Source of the DNA: Akanthomyces muscarius
Lineage: Eukaryota > Ascomycota > Sordariomycetes > Hypocreales > Cordycipitaceae
Length of the DNA stretch: 64,000 nucleotides
Assembly (NCBI RefSeq): GCF_028009165.1
Contig: NW_026611617.1
Span: 692,001-756,000 of the forward strand
Direction of reading: 5' to 3'
The first letter of the stretch is position 1, and every line of letters begins with the position of its first letter. The notes beneath the pieces were generated by a model that did not search any database, was not told where the DNA came from, and saw only the letters and a list, made by a program, of their open reading frames with translations. The position numbers and the translations under genes are program-made. Below, in pieces: positions 11,432 through 22,443 of this stretch.

Positions 11432-11455
11432 TTTATTTTATTTTATTTTATTTTA
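11432..11455. repeat. TTTTA microsatellite
   Basis: About five tandem copies of the pentamer TTTTA. Confidence 0.85.
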
Positions 11456-11956
11456 CGAGGATTTAATTAAAGCCTGCTGAGACGTGGGAAATGAAGCTAC
11501 GCCCACGCGGACCAAGTGGTCGACAACATCCGCAATCCTACTAAATCCTACGAGGCTGGCTCATGCATCACTGTACCATGTGAGGCTCAAAGATTTCGCG
11601 ATGTAGTTTACAAGGCCAATGAAAAACACTGAATTTAGCCTCAATCCAAGAATTTGGGAATTTAGCTGAGGTATTAATGGCCTGCGGACCCACGGTCAAC
11701 GCGACACATGATCTGATCATCTCGATCCGCCCACGTCGTTGGCTACTAGTAACGAGGCTGCCAGGGGCATGTCCGCGTGACGGTTGCCCACGTGAGACTA
11801 GTTGCCAAATTGGGAGAACACTTGAATACGGAGATTGATCTGTCTTGTTGAATTCGAAAGAGATTGTGGCTATTAAACAGACGCAGTTGAACATAATTGG
11901 AAGATCATCAAAACACACCAAGCCTTCACTAATACGCTGTCACTTTTACGCCCAGA

Positions 11957-14269
11957 ATGACTGCTCTACCTCAGCCTCTTCTCCGCGTCCCAGCCAAGGA
12001 AAATCTCGTGTCTATTCAAAAAGGACTTATTGCTGGCAGAAAAGAGCTCATCGAGACCATCATGACCAGCGTGAGCCTCGAAGAAGCTACCTTTGACAAC
12101 GTATACGCGCCTGTGCTTAGATACGATGACAGCACACTCAATGACACAAATATGAACATGGCACTGAGATACGCCTCCACTGATGCCGATGTCCAGTCCG
12201 AGGCCGAGACGGGGGAGAAACTATGGTCAGATCATGGGACATGGGTGCAAGGACAGGAAAAGTTTATGCAGCTAACCATGGCAGCCGGCGAGCGAATGGA
12301 TGGCCTTGATCCTGAAAGTAGAAGACGCCTGGAAAAGAGGGTTCAGTATCTGAAGCGCCTAGGCCACGGAAGTCTGGACAAGGAGACTCGCAAAGCGTAC
12401 CTCGACACGCGCAAAGAGATCAACGACCTCTGCCAGGAAATTAACCGCAACATTCGCCTCTACGACGGTGGCAGCTTGCCTTTTACAGAAAAAGAGCTGG
12501 ATGGCCTGGAGCAGAGTGATGTGGAAAAATATGAGAAAGACGAATCCGGAAAGTGCTTAGTGCCATTGAACCGCGCAGAATTCACCAAAGTCATGGCGCA
12601 TGTTTCCAACTACAACACGAGAAAGACATTTCACGACGCATGGACTTCGCGGCTTCCAGAGAATGTGCCCCTCTTTCGCAAAGTCATTCTGCTACGCGAC
12701 GAGAATGCACGCAGAATTGGTTTTCGAGGCGATGCCGATCTGTGTCTCGCCGGCAGAATGGCCAAATCCACCGAGTGGGCGGAACAGCTCCTCGCTGACC
12801 TCGCAAGCCACCTCCGGGAGCCCGGCCGCGACTTGTTTCGCGAGCTCGAGACCATCAAGGCGCGTCTCACAGAAAAAGGCGACAAGTCTGTGGATGTCAA
12901 GGCCAATACCGCGGTTCTGCGCTGTGAAGTGGCATATCTGAAGGAAATCCAAGCCCGCGAGAACAAGGTCGACCACAAAGCCATTAGCGCCTATCTTCCC
13001 TACAAGGAGACGACCGCAGCGATACTGCGCAACGTGGCCAGATACCTGCAGCTGCGACTGGAGCCGATAGAAAAAAAAGATCTGGTGGGCTGTGTATGGT
13101 CGGATGATGTCGACGTTTGGGCTGTCTGGGATGAAGGCGAGGAAAACGGTCAGTTTGTGGGCTTCTTTTATGGCGATTTGCTGGACCGGCCCAACAAATA
13201 CAAGCACAATCAAACTGTCGAACTGCAGGCGGTAAGTCTATACACTGATGACTGAAATGAAGAAACCTGACTTGTTCATCAGAGCTTTTTGAAGGAAGAT
13301 GGGTCACGGCCATATCCAGCCGCGATTCTCATGTGCAGCTTCTCGCCCGACATTGTTGATGGTTGCCAAGTGCTGCCGCACTCCAACATCATCACAATGT
13401 ATCACGGCAAGTATCGCTTATCCTGGGAATTGAATAAACACTAACTTTGCCGCCGGGATATTAGAACTCGGACATGCGCTTCATGCTTTATTAGCCAGGA
13501 CCAAATGGGGCGACAGCCACGGCTACCGCGTATGTCTCGAATTTGGCGAAGCAATCGGCACATGCATGGAAAACTACGCATGGCTCGAAGACGAGCTGAA
13601 GGGAATCAGCTGCCACTACGCGTACACGGGCGACGCTTACATGCAGGCGTGGATGGAGCGCCATCCGGGCCAGGCCCTGCCGCCGCGCGAACTGCCGGCC
13701 AATTTGATCGGCGAGATGATCCGTCGTCGGCCGAAGCACAGGATCTCGTATTATCTCAAGCAAATGTCAGTCTACACCCCTCGTCTTTATTGGTGGTACT
13801 CTAACCATGGGGTGTGGCCAGCGCGGACGCGAGCTTCGACATGGCGGTGCACAACCCCAAGACGCATCAAGATCTGGAATCCCTCAATGAGACGACTCTG
13901 TTCCAGGACTTGGAGGCGCAGTCAACTTTTACACCCGCAGAGCGGTCGTCGTATCCGCAGGCGGCCTTTTCGCACCTCGTGTCGGGCTACAACTCTGGCT
14001 ACTACGCTTACGTCTGGTATGAATCTCCGAGCACTACAATTTCTCGCACTTGGCTAATTACTTTCTGCATCTCCAGCTCCAATGTCTTTGGCGAGGAAAT
14101 CTTTCAATCCAACTTTGCCGCGGACCCAACTAGTACCGCAGCATGGGACCGGTTCCGCCGACAGCTGCTCGGGTATGGCGGGAGCAGGGACCAGACGGAG
14201 GTGCTGGAGGAGTTTCTGGGACGGCCCCCCACGACGGCATCCTTGTTGAAGAGTCTTGAAATTAGCTGA
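11957..14269 (+). CDS. M3-family zinc oligopeptidase (thimet/saccharolysin-like)
   Basis: Five exons, join(11957..13231,13283..13406,13465..13765,13822..14016,14077..14269), give 695 aa, the usual M3 length. The zinc motif HELGH (466-470) follows ITMY, and E495 in FGEAIG is the likely third ligand, matching the M3 order. The N-terminal half is helical and hydrophilic, as in thimet oligopeptidases. There is no signal peptide, so a cytosolic role in trimming short peptides is likely. Intron 2 (13407-13464) begins GCAAGT and ends TTAG: a GC-AG intron placed between the first H and E of the zinc motif. Intron 4 creates a Cys (TG|C) in YAYVCSNVF, where many relatives carry Trp. Confidence 0.92.
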
Positions 14270-14346
14270 TAGGAGTCTGAAAGACAGAAAATGATAAGTA
14301 GACAAGGCGTATGAGCTAATTAAGAACTTGACGCTTTATTTGGACC

Positions 14347-14815
14347 TCATAACCTTCCGAGACAGACTTGCTCGTCTTCTGACGCCACCTCAAAATCAAA
14401 CCGCGTGACGTCCTCCTTGAACGGCCAGAGATACGTGCTTGTCACTCTGGATAAATTAGCAGTTGATTCCGTCGACATCGCTGCGGGAACAAGCGCTATG
14501 AGAGAACCCACCTGTGGTGCTCGCTGCTCGCTTGATACTCATCCAGCGCCGCCCGGTCTCTATGGTAGCTGACAAGGGCAAAGTGGTAGCCCTTGCTGCG
14601 CTCAATGGGATCCGTGACCGACGGCCCACCGACCACGAGTCGCTTGTTCAAGACGCATGGCAAGTCTCGCAGCTGCTTCAGTTCGCGAACGAAAGTTGCC
14701 TTGAGGTCGTCGGTGACCTCGGGTCGGAACTTGAACAGCACTGCCAGCCGATGATTAAAATACGTCTCTGCTGCAGGGTGGGTGCTGGACACTTACCAAT
14801 ATGTACAATCGTCAT
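14347..14815 (-). CDS. Stress-responsive A/B-barrel (DABB) domain protein
   Basis: Complement(join(14347..14446,14512..14740,14797..14815)) gives 115 aa. The first exon is only 19 nt and encodes MTIVHI. Joined by a 56-nt intron (GTAAGT donor, GGCAG acceptor) it yields MTIVHIVLFKFRPEVTDDLK, the classic start of a DABB protein. The second intron (65 nt, GTGGGT donor, CTAAT branch, ATCCAG acceptor) joins SEHHR to VTSTYLWPF. The family forms small dimeric alpha/beta barrels, and some members act in stress response or polyketide cyclisation. Here it stands alone, so its function is open. Confidence 0.88.
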
Positions 14816-15732
14816 GTTCGCAGAATGTGTTTCGAGTTTGGGTCAGATTTATTTGCATTTCGGCCTCGTCAATTTAATAGGGCAGAGGCTGCTCTCATCG
14901 GACTTGTCCCGTCGCCGTGGCTGGTCCGTGGCCGGTCGACGGGAAGCGTCCGGTGGCGCACAATCTGAGCCCACAGTGGCCTAGACTCTAGATCGTCCCC
15001 CACAGATAATTACGGATCTCGAACGGCAAAAGCCCACCGGCAATAGCAATCGCCCGTGGCCATGTGTGCTAATCATTGCCGAGGGGGAGCCCGTATTGAC
15101 TGACTGGCATGCTCCATGGCTATTGTACGGGTTTCCATTTGCCTGCACGAGCTGCCGAAATTAGGTACAAGAAACCCTGGAAAGCTGCGTGTGGGTGGTG
15201 GGTTTCCTCCAGCGGCTGATCTGAGATGACGGCTGAACCCATGTCCATCTGCGTGTCTGTCTCGGCTGTCTCGTATAAATTTTAATTTCACTGCTGGTAA
15301 CTAGCTAGCAGCGTGTAAAAAAGTACCTCGCGTGCTGAGTAGGAATGAATATTTCGCCTCAGAACTCACGGCTCTAGACTCGCAAAGAAGCTCCGCGGTA
15401 TTCAGCTATGCACGTCCTCGAACCTTGCATGCTGCAACGCTGTCCTTGGCACACGTGCCTATATGCATGCTGAGAGTCCATCGAACAGTAACTGCGCTTT
15501 TGCACCCTGGCTTGTTATCGGCACTGCAACAAGGAGACGACGCACTAGTACCAGACCGGGCAGATAACCCCCACCACACCATCGAGTCCCGTTGCCACCC
15601 ACCGGCCTTGATCGGCGGGGATTGTACTTTATCTGAGGGCTTGCCTGCTTTTGCGACTTTCTTCTCTCTTCCCAGATACTCCGAGGATATGGCTGTAGAC
15701 ATCGACCGGAGTCCGCAATCAACACCGCAACC
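14816..15732. other. Permease upstream region with GATA-type sites
   Basis: A 917-bp gap between divergent genes with no ORF I believe. It contains AGATAA at 15004-15009 and 15562-15567 and TTATCT (its reverse complement) at 15629-15634. These match the HGATAR site of AreA/Nit2 nitrogen regulators. Confidence 0.5.
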
Positions 15733-17516
15733 ATGGTCCGTATACCCGCGCGGTTCTCGCAGCTCGCTGGCAAACTGGCCGTCGATGGGGAACCCGGTGT
15801 GTCTGGGGTGCAACTCATGGTATGAGAAAATGACAGCAGATTCAATAAGCGCCATTGAACCTGCGATGGCCTCGACTCTTTTGCGCGCTCGCTAACGACG
15901 CTGTACTCGCCAGCTCGCCAGCTCGGACCTGCAGCCCGTCCCGAAGAGCCAGCGCCAGTGGACCAGCTGGAACTTTGTCGGCTTCTGGATCGCCGACGCC
16001 TTCAACATTGCCACCTGGATGATTGCCTCGTCCATGATTGTCGGCGGGCTGTCCTGGTGGCAGGCGTGGCTGGCCGTGTGGCTGGGCTATGGCCTGACGG
16101 CCGTCTTCATCGTCCTCACCGGTCGCATCGGTGCCGTGTATCACATTAGCTTCCCCGTCATGGGCCGCGCCTCGTTTGGCATCTGGGGAAGCTTGTGGCC
16201 TGTCTTTAATCGTGTCGTGATGGGTACGTAGCTCACAGGGCATCACCGATGCAATTGACTAATACGTATTCCTTCCAGCTTGCGTTTGGTATGGCATTAA
16301 TTGTTACATCGGCGGACATGCTGTCTATCTCATGATTCACGCTATATGGACGTCGTGGGACCGCGAAAAGATCCCGAATGCTCTTGGCAGCGGCACGACC
16401 ACTGCTGATTTCGCATCGTTTATAATATTCTGGCTCTGTTCCTTGCCAGCTCTCTGGTTTCCCGTCTACAAAATTCGCCATCTCTTCACCTTTAAAGCCT
16501 GGTTGGTCCCTCCGGCGGCCATTGCCTATCTGATCTGGGTTGCAGTGAAAGCTGGCGGGATGGGCCCCGTCGTGTCACGCCCGGGCAAGCTACAAGGCAG
16601 CGAGCTGGCTTGGGAGTTCATCAAGGGCCTCATGTCGTGCATTGCCAACTTTGCGACTGTTATTATAAACGACTCGGATTTTACCAGATTCTCCCGCAAG
16701 CCCAAAGACGCGCTGTGGTCGCAGCTTATTAGCCTACCGCTCGCATTTGCGTTTACGTCCCTGGTCGGCATCTTTGTGTCTTCTGCCTCTGCCGTCATCT
16801 ACGGCGAGCCCATTTGGGATCCCTTGCATTTACTTGAGAAGCTTTTCGAAGGCGCCAGCTCGGGTGAGCGCTTCGGCATCTTTGTCATTGCATTTGCATT
16901 TGCCTTGGCGCAGCTGGGCACAAATATCGCCGCCAACTCTGTGTCGGCGGGCACCGACATGACTGCACTAGTGCCACGTTATCTCAATATCCGGCGAGGT
17001 AGCTACATTTGCGCAGCTGTCGGCCTGGCCATTTGTCCTTGGGTTCTGCTTAAAGATTCCAACACTTTTTTGACATATTTATCCGCCTATGCCATTTTCC
17101 TCAGCGCCATGGCCGGCGTCATCACCACAGATTATTATCTTGTCCGCAGGGGCTATCTCAACGTTCCGGAGCTGTACTCTGCGCGCAAATCTGGGCCGTA
17201 CTACTACTCCTTTGGAGTCCACTGGCGCGCGTATGCAGCTTACATTGCGGGAATCCTCATCAATGTGGTTGGCTTTGCTGGAGAAGTTGGCGCTACGGTG
17301 CCCACCGGCGCCACCTATGTTTTCAACGTCAACTTTTTCGGCGGCTTCATTGTGTCTTCAGGTGTGTATTGGGCGCTGTGCAGGCTCTCTCCGATTCCGG
17401 AGACGAGGAAACAGTGGTCGGAGATGCTTGAGAGCGACGCTGAGAGCGATCTGCCGGTGGCACGTTCTAGCTCAGATGAGAAAGACGCAACCAGTGTTCG
17501 GTCAAAACATGCCTGA
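15733..17516 (+). CDS. NCS1-family permease (uracil/allantoin/nucleoside type)
   Basis: Join(15733..15819,15914..16223,16279..17516) gives 544 aa. Introns are 94 nt (GTATGA...CGCCAG) and 55 nt (GTACGT...TTCCAG). NCS1 hallmarks follow in order: DLQPVPKSQRQWTSWNF and FWIADAFNIATWMIASSMI (TM1), then GRASFGIWGSLWPVFNR, WYGINCYIGG, NDSDFTRFSRKPKDA, GTNIAANSVSAGTDM and GVITTDYYLVRRGYLNV. Twelve hydrophobic segments fit. The family imports uracil, allantoin, nucleosides, thiamine or vitamin B6 with protons; the substrate cannot be fixed here. GATA-type sites upstream point to nitrogen control. It is convergent with the Ldh2-type dehydrogenase, 69 bp away. The start has a CAACCATGG context. Confidence 0.92.
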
Positions 17517-17585
17517 GTACCTTGTCGTATTTAGCCGTGATGCTATTATTGCAATTATATACAGCAATGAATTTACAGAATCAAA

Positions 17586-18665
17586 TCAAGACATAGAAAC
17601 CATCGGTGACGCTGATACCTTTTCTGCCTCTGCATTCAAAGCATCAATCTCAGCCTGCACGAGCGGAATACCCGCCTCTTCACGCTCCTTCTGCGCCAGT
17701 TGCTCAAGCTCGCCAGGAAAGTAGATGCGTTCAACGCCGGCGGCCTTTTCCGCTCCCGTAATCCTGTCGTAAAGATACTGGATGCGACCGCGAAAGTCGT
17801 CCAGACTCATAAAGAGATCAGGCTTAATCGCGAGCAGAAAGTGGCCCACGTCGGCCGGCTTGGACGGGTCATACGGTCCCGTTACATGTCCCGCAAACGC
17901 CGAGCCGGACAAGACGCCCGAGAAGACGTCCATCATGACGGCCAGACCAGACCCTTTTGGACCACCCATCGGCAGCATGACTCCTCCGAGCGCGGCCTCG
18001 GGGTCATCCGTCGGCCGTCCTTCCGCGTCCAGCGCCCAGTCCATGGGAATCTTTTCGCCGCGTCGCTTGGCTTTGTAGATTTTGCCGCGTGCCGCGACGG
18101 ACGGCGCCATGTCTAAAATAAAATGCGACGATGCGTCTTTCCCGGGCGCACCGCAGGCTATGGGTGAGACACCAATCAGCTTGCTCTGGCCGCCCCAGGG
18201 CGCCAGCGCAGGGCTGGAGTTGGTAAACACCAGGCTCATCATGTCGGCATCCAGGGCTTGCTGCACGATCCACGCACTCATGCCGAAATGATTCGAGTGC
18301 TTGATGCTGGCCATGCCGATGCCGTACGTCTTGGCGGACTCGATGCACGCAGCCATACCCATGTGCGCCGCCAGGAAGCCAAATCCATCATGGCCATCTA
18401 CCTGGGCCACGACGGGCGTGACGTGCGTGAGGGCCGGACTCGCGGTGTGATCGAGGACACCCTGTCTGACGCGCTCCATGTAAGACGGGATACGGTTCAT
18501 GCCGTGCGTGTCGACGCCGCGAAGGTCAGCCGCAATGAGACCGTTGGCTACTATGGTGGCATTCTCTGCTGGGACGCCGTTGCCGGTGAGGATGTCCTTG
18601 ACTAGACGGCGGGCTTCGTTTGCAGCGACATGGCGGCGCTCCTGGCTCGGTTGTTCGGAAGCCAT
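17586..18665 (-). CDS. Ldh2/MDH2-family NAD(P)-dependent dehydrogenase
   Basis: A single exon of 359 aa. It has the malate/L-lactate dehydrogenase (Ldh2, YlbC/AllD/DlgD) family pattern: LIAADLRGVDTHGMNRIPSY near the N-terminus, HSNHFGMSAWIVQQA, NSSPALAPWGGQSKLIGVSP, a catalytic-loop region HFILDMAPSVAARGKI, and the glycine-rich PMGGPKGSGLAVMMDVFSG. Length is typical. Members reduce 2-keto acids or oxidise 2-hydroxy acids (malate, sulfolactate, ureidoglycolate, 2,3-diketogulonate). With an NCS1 permease and a Zn2Cys6 regulator beside it, ureidoglycolate dehydrogenase is tempting but not shown by the sequence. It is divergent from the regulator, with 288 bp between the starts. Confidence 0.9.
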   Translation of the reverse strand: MASEQPSQERRHVAANEARRLVKDILTGNGVPAENATIVANGLIAADLRGVDTHGMNRIPSYMERVRQGVLDHTASPALTHVTPVVAQVDGHDGFGFLAAHMGMAACIESAKTYGIGMASIKHSNHFGMSAWIVQQALDADMMSLVFTNSSPALAPWGGQSKLIGVSPIACGAPGKDASSHFILDMAPSVAARGKIYKAKRRGEKIPMDWALDAEGRPTDDPEAALGGVMLPMGGPKGSGLAVMMDVFSGVLSGSAFAGHVTGPYDPSKPADVGHFLLAIKPDLFMSLDDFRGRIQYLYDRITGAEKAAGVERIYFPGELEQLAQKEREEAGIPLVQAEIDALNAEAEKVSASPMVSMS

Positions 18666-18953
18666 TTATTCAAAAAAAGAAAAATATCAGAAAAAAGACG
18701 TCAACATATAGAAATGCCCTGGACCAAATCTTTCAATGATTAATCTGTCTGGCGGATGAGATGAGCGATTGTCTTTATAGCTTTGTAGGCGGCAAGTCTC
18801 CGCCAGGACGGTGGAGACGAGCGGACAAGTGCCAGAGATTTACCTCTGGCGGCGTTTCTCCGCCATCATCGGACGTGTTTCCCGTCGCAGAAAGTTCTCA
18901 CGGCTTCGGCCTCCATCATACATTGCTGTTGCTATCCTAATTAACCCTCCAAC
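18666..18953. promoter_or_regulatory. Shared divergent promoter with palindromic elements
   Basis: Between the dehydrogenase and the Zn2Cys6 regulator. It contains GTCTCCGCC (18796-18804) facing GGTGGAGAC (18810-18818), a second TCTCCGCC at 18857-18864, and the palindrome GCCAGAG-ATTTAC-CTCTGGC (18831-18850). CGG-containing palindromes are usual Zn2Cys6 targets, so autoregulation and control of the dehydrogenase by the neighbouring regulator is plausible. Confidence 0.45.
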
Positions 18954-21186
18954 ATGCCGGCGGAACACAGCGCATCTCGCAGGCGGGGCGATTCCGAGCG
19001 CCAGCAGACACGGGGTCGACTCGCTTGTTTGCGCTGCCAGCGGCGAAAGATCCGTGTAAGCACAGCCAAGGAACCCGAGATTAGCAGCTAACCCTTCACA
19101 GTGCGACGGCGACTTGCCGACCTGCAAAAACTGCCGAAATGCAGGCGTTGTTTGTGCCGATGGTCTTAGTGCGCGTCTTAAGCACCTACCACGGGCGTGA
19201 GTGAGAACCACCTCGACTTGTGCAGACACTAACCTCGTCAAGCGAGATTTCAAGCCTCAAATCGCGCATCGTGTGGCTAGAGTCGATTCTTCGACAGAGG
19301 TGTCCTGAGGTCGATTTGGAAAATGGACAGCCGCAGGACATTGACCCGGCCATGCTAGACATGTCGTTGGAGCCGGACACCAGCATCATTACAAGTGTTG
19401 ATGACACTGCACAAATTATTACAGAACCTGAAGATCCCCCCGAAACATCTAGGCCGGCATTGGAGCAAGTACTGGGCGGCAACAGCTCGTCTGCGCATGA
19501 GATCGGTATGCTGTCGCTTGGTGCCAGCCAAGACTCGAGATATATAGGCCCATCAAGCGGTTACTTTCTCGCCAGAGTCATGTTGAGCAAAAACTGCGAC
19601 TCAATCAGCGGCGACGAGGCACAAAAGAACAACGTCTATATTCCAGGAGAGCTCATCGAATCCTGCACCGGACCGCTTCCCCTACCGCCGAGGCCGTTGG
19701 CCCAGCGGATCTGCGACGCCTACTTTGAGTTTATCCATCCACAGTACCCCATACTGCATCACCAGACGACCTTGGATGCCGTGGACCACATGTATCAAAA
19801 CGATAACGTGACTCCTGTCATGTCATTTCAGGTTTTCATGGTCCTTGCCGTCGGCGCGACAGCATTGTCCATGCGCTCCAAGGCTCGCTTACCCAATGAT
19901 TCTTACTGTCTCGCGGCGTTGGAGGCTTTTGCGCAGATCAACATCGAAAACTCAATACAGGGCCTTCAATGCTTGTTACTGCTTCTTGTGTTTGCACTGC
20001 ATAGCCCGTCTACCAGATTCAATGCGTGGTATCTTAACTATCAGTGCTTGGCTGCCGTGTTGGACTTGGGCTTGCAAAGAAACATCACAGTCAAGTCTGG
20101 AATTTCGCTGCTCCAGCAGGAAATGAGAACCAGACTCTTTTGGGTGTGTATACTTCTGGACAGAACGATCTGCACAATAATGGGGCGACCGATTGGCCTT
20201 CGCGACGAAGCCTGTGAGCTACGAGTAAGTAGATGCAGTGCTGTGGAGGACTACGCTGACAGGGACAGTTGCCGCTAGAGATTGAAGACGCCATGTTAAA
20301 TGTCCCGCAGGATGGTTCACCGAGCGAAAGGCCTCTTGGGGTCTCATACTCGATCCATCTCTTTCGCGCCACAAAGATCAACTCGGAAATTAAATATGTC
20401 GCCAACAGTATTGTCCAAGAGGCCCCGAGGTACGCGTACCCACCACAGACGGATATACACGGCTGGCAAAAGAATGTGCTGCAGCAGCTCGACGAGTGGC
20501 AATCAAACATTCCTTTGGACAGCCAAAACCCGAATGAGTTTATGCAACTTGTGTGCCAACTCCGCTACCACGGGCTCTGCCTGCTTCTGCTTCGGCCAAG
20601 CCCAGCCATACCCAAGCCCACGGCCGACGCCCTAGTGCGATGCTACAAAAGCGCCACCGAGAGCATCCAGATACTGGAGCAAATGTATCGGAAAAACCTT
20701 CTTATCCATAATTGGGTCAGCCTGCATGGTTTAGTTCTCGCCGTTTTGACTCTCCTCTACAGTGTTAGGGCAGAGCCCGAGGTGGCGCGGGTGACACAGG
20801 CCGATGCCCTCATGGGGACGATAGTTTCTGCGCTGGGCATCCTGAGTGCGACTGGAGAGCACTGGGCGGCTGCGAAGAGGTGTCGCGATATTCTTGAGGA
20901 CGCGGCAAAGTCTACTGTTCAGTGGCTGCAGAGCCAGTCGGCGCCGCCAAGCCTACTGCAGCCAGCCCACGGCCGCTCGAGATCCAGTCGTGCCAATGTG
21001 CAGTCTACAAATGAGGAGGCCCAACGAATCAATGAAGACATGGGCATGCCATGCTTTGATCCCGTGGAGATGGAAAACATGTTTCCGTCCTTTGATGGCT
21101 TGTTTGGAGACGGCGAGGCTGTGAACATTGATGTTATGATGCAGAGTCTATTCCAAGACTTTATACCGACCACAGGGCCTGAATAG
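18954..21186 (+). CDS. Zn2Cys6 transcription factor with fungal-specific TF domain
   Basis: Join(18954..19055,19102..19196,19243..20224,20269..21186) gives 698 aa. The zinc cluster is C25-x2-C28-x6-C35-x6-C42-x2-C45-x6-C52, followed by RLKHLPRA. The first intron (46 nt) splits it just before C35. A coiled linker ISSLKSRIVWLES follows, then the fungal-specific transcription factor domain with AYFEFIHPQYPILH, SMRSKARLP and RTRLFWVCILLDRTICTIMGRP. Intron 2 (19197-19242) ends in AAG after a perfect CACTAAC branch; an alternative acceptor 16 bases downstream is out of frame. Intron 3 is 44 nt. It probably regulates the adjacent dehydrogenase and permease; this is inferred from position only. Confidence 0.9.
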
Positions 21187-21301
21187 CCAACTTCATTACA
21201 GAAAGCAAACTCATGAAGAAGACACTAACTGAATTGGAGAGCGGCGTCTCCAGGCTCCTTCAAGCTTCTTCGCGCTATAAGACACATAGTTGCCTTCCAA
21301 A

Positions 21302-21837
21302 CTACTCCAAGAAAGCCACGTGACATTTTGTTCCGATTTGCGGGTTTGTGATATTCTGGTAAGTTTGTGGCCTGTTTTTGAGGTAGCAATCCCCTGAAGC
21401 TGTGCCCTCCATCGCTGCCACCATGTCACTCCAGAGAGGGATATACGAAACCCCCACACAGGTACCCTTTGTCGAGTTGTAATAGTTCCACGACGCACAT
21501 GCCCACATGCAATTATTGAAGTCGGAGGCGAAGAGTGAAAAGAGCAGGCCTAAGCCGTCCTTGTTGCAGTACATGGTGAATGTTGGTTGGTTAAAGACTG
21601 CAGGGAAGGTTAGAGATTTCGCAAGACATAGAACGTGGCAATACAAGGCTTACAGGCGGTTTGTTCTGTCTTGCCGGTGGTCTTCTCATCTTTGTCGGAG
21701 CAGCCGTTGTCAAGGGAAGAAAAGGATTTTGAGTTTGTATCGCTGTGTTTACTAGCAATGACACCGGTACCAGCTGAGAGGCCGACGACTGCAGCGTACG
21801 AGGCAGCAATGACGATTGAGAGCAGGAAAACGAGCAT
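21302..21837 (-). CDS. Small secreted or membrane-anchored Cys-containing protein
   Basis: Complement(join(21302..21597,21654..21837)) gives 159 aa with a 56-nt intron (GTAAGC...CTGCAG). It begins with a hydrophobic segment MLVFLLSIVIAASYAAVV and then a Ser/Lys-rich stretch. The C-terminal domain has the spacing C-N-K-D...C-M-W-A-C-A-S-W-N...C-V-G-V-S-Y-I-P-L-W...C-Y-L-K...C-H, resembling PAN/apple-like extracellular domains of fungal type II membrane proteins. In the same frame upstream lies a 63-codon ORF (21850-22038, starting ATG) ending in KKRRIV, a typical cytoplasmic tail before a TM, cut off by TGA at 21847-21849. The original protein may have started at 22038. No function assigned. 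Confidence 0.65.
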
Positions 21838-22443
21838 CGTATATCCTCATACGATTCTTCTCTTTTTCGTCAAAGGTGTAGATGCTATAGGGACGGAATG
21901 GCCCTGGTAGTTGGGAGTTTGAGCATCATCGGAAGAAATCTCGTGCCTCAATAGTGGCTGGCCATGGGATGGTGAACCAATGCTGGAATGCTGAGTCGAC
22001 CAAGGCTCCTGGTAGTGGTGGATAAAATAATACTTCATAAAAAGTATTATATTAATTTTTGTTAAAAAAAATAGTGAGATACTTATATATAGCTTTTTCT
22101 TTACTATTAATCTTATATATATTTCTATACGCTATAAAGTGATTTTTTAGGTAGTGGATAAAGATACTTATTTTTATAGTGAGGTGACCGCTAAAATTAA
22201 GGACCCTGTGCGGATAGCAAAAAAGTGCTGCGCGGATAGCAATACTCGTAATTTAATACTAGAGATTAGTGTGAGATGTCGCCGGTTGGATTGGAACTCA
22301 TTCCTCACTAGCCCATCTCTCCATTTCTCTTTCATACATTCTGACGATTACTAGAATGAACAATAATTCCGTAGATGGCCGGCAGCCCTTTGGCCATGTA
22401 ACACTTGTTTGTCAAACCCCTTTTCAAAGGAGCGCTTAAGCAC
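21838..22443. other. Upstream ORF remnant and AT-rich island C
   Basis: 21850-22038 (minus) is an in-frame open stretch that may be the lost N-terminus of the preceding gene. About 22025-22270 is an AT-rich, TpA-rich island, probably RIP-affected. It includes a short repeated phrase GTGCGGATAGCAAAAAAGTG / GTGCTGCGCGGATAGCAATA. Confidence 0.5.

Larger units (their letters stand above)
10194..11956. other. Intergenic with AT island, TIR element and microsatellite
   Basis: A 1.76-kb gene-free stretch holding AT-rich island B, the second TIR element and a TTTTA microsatellite at 11432-11455. One short ORF around 11082-11399 lacks an ATG start and family features. Confidence 0.6.
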
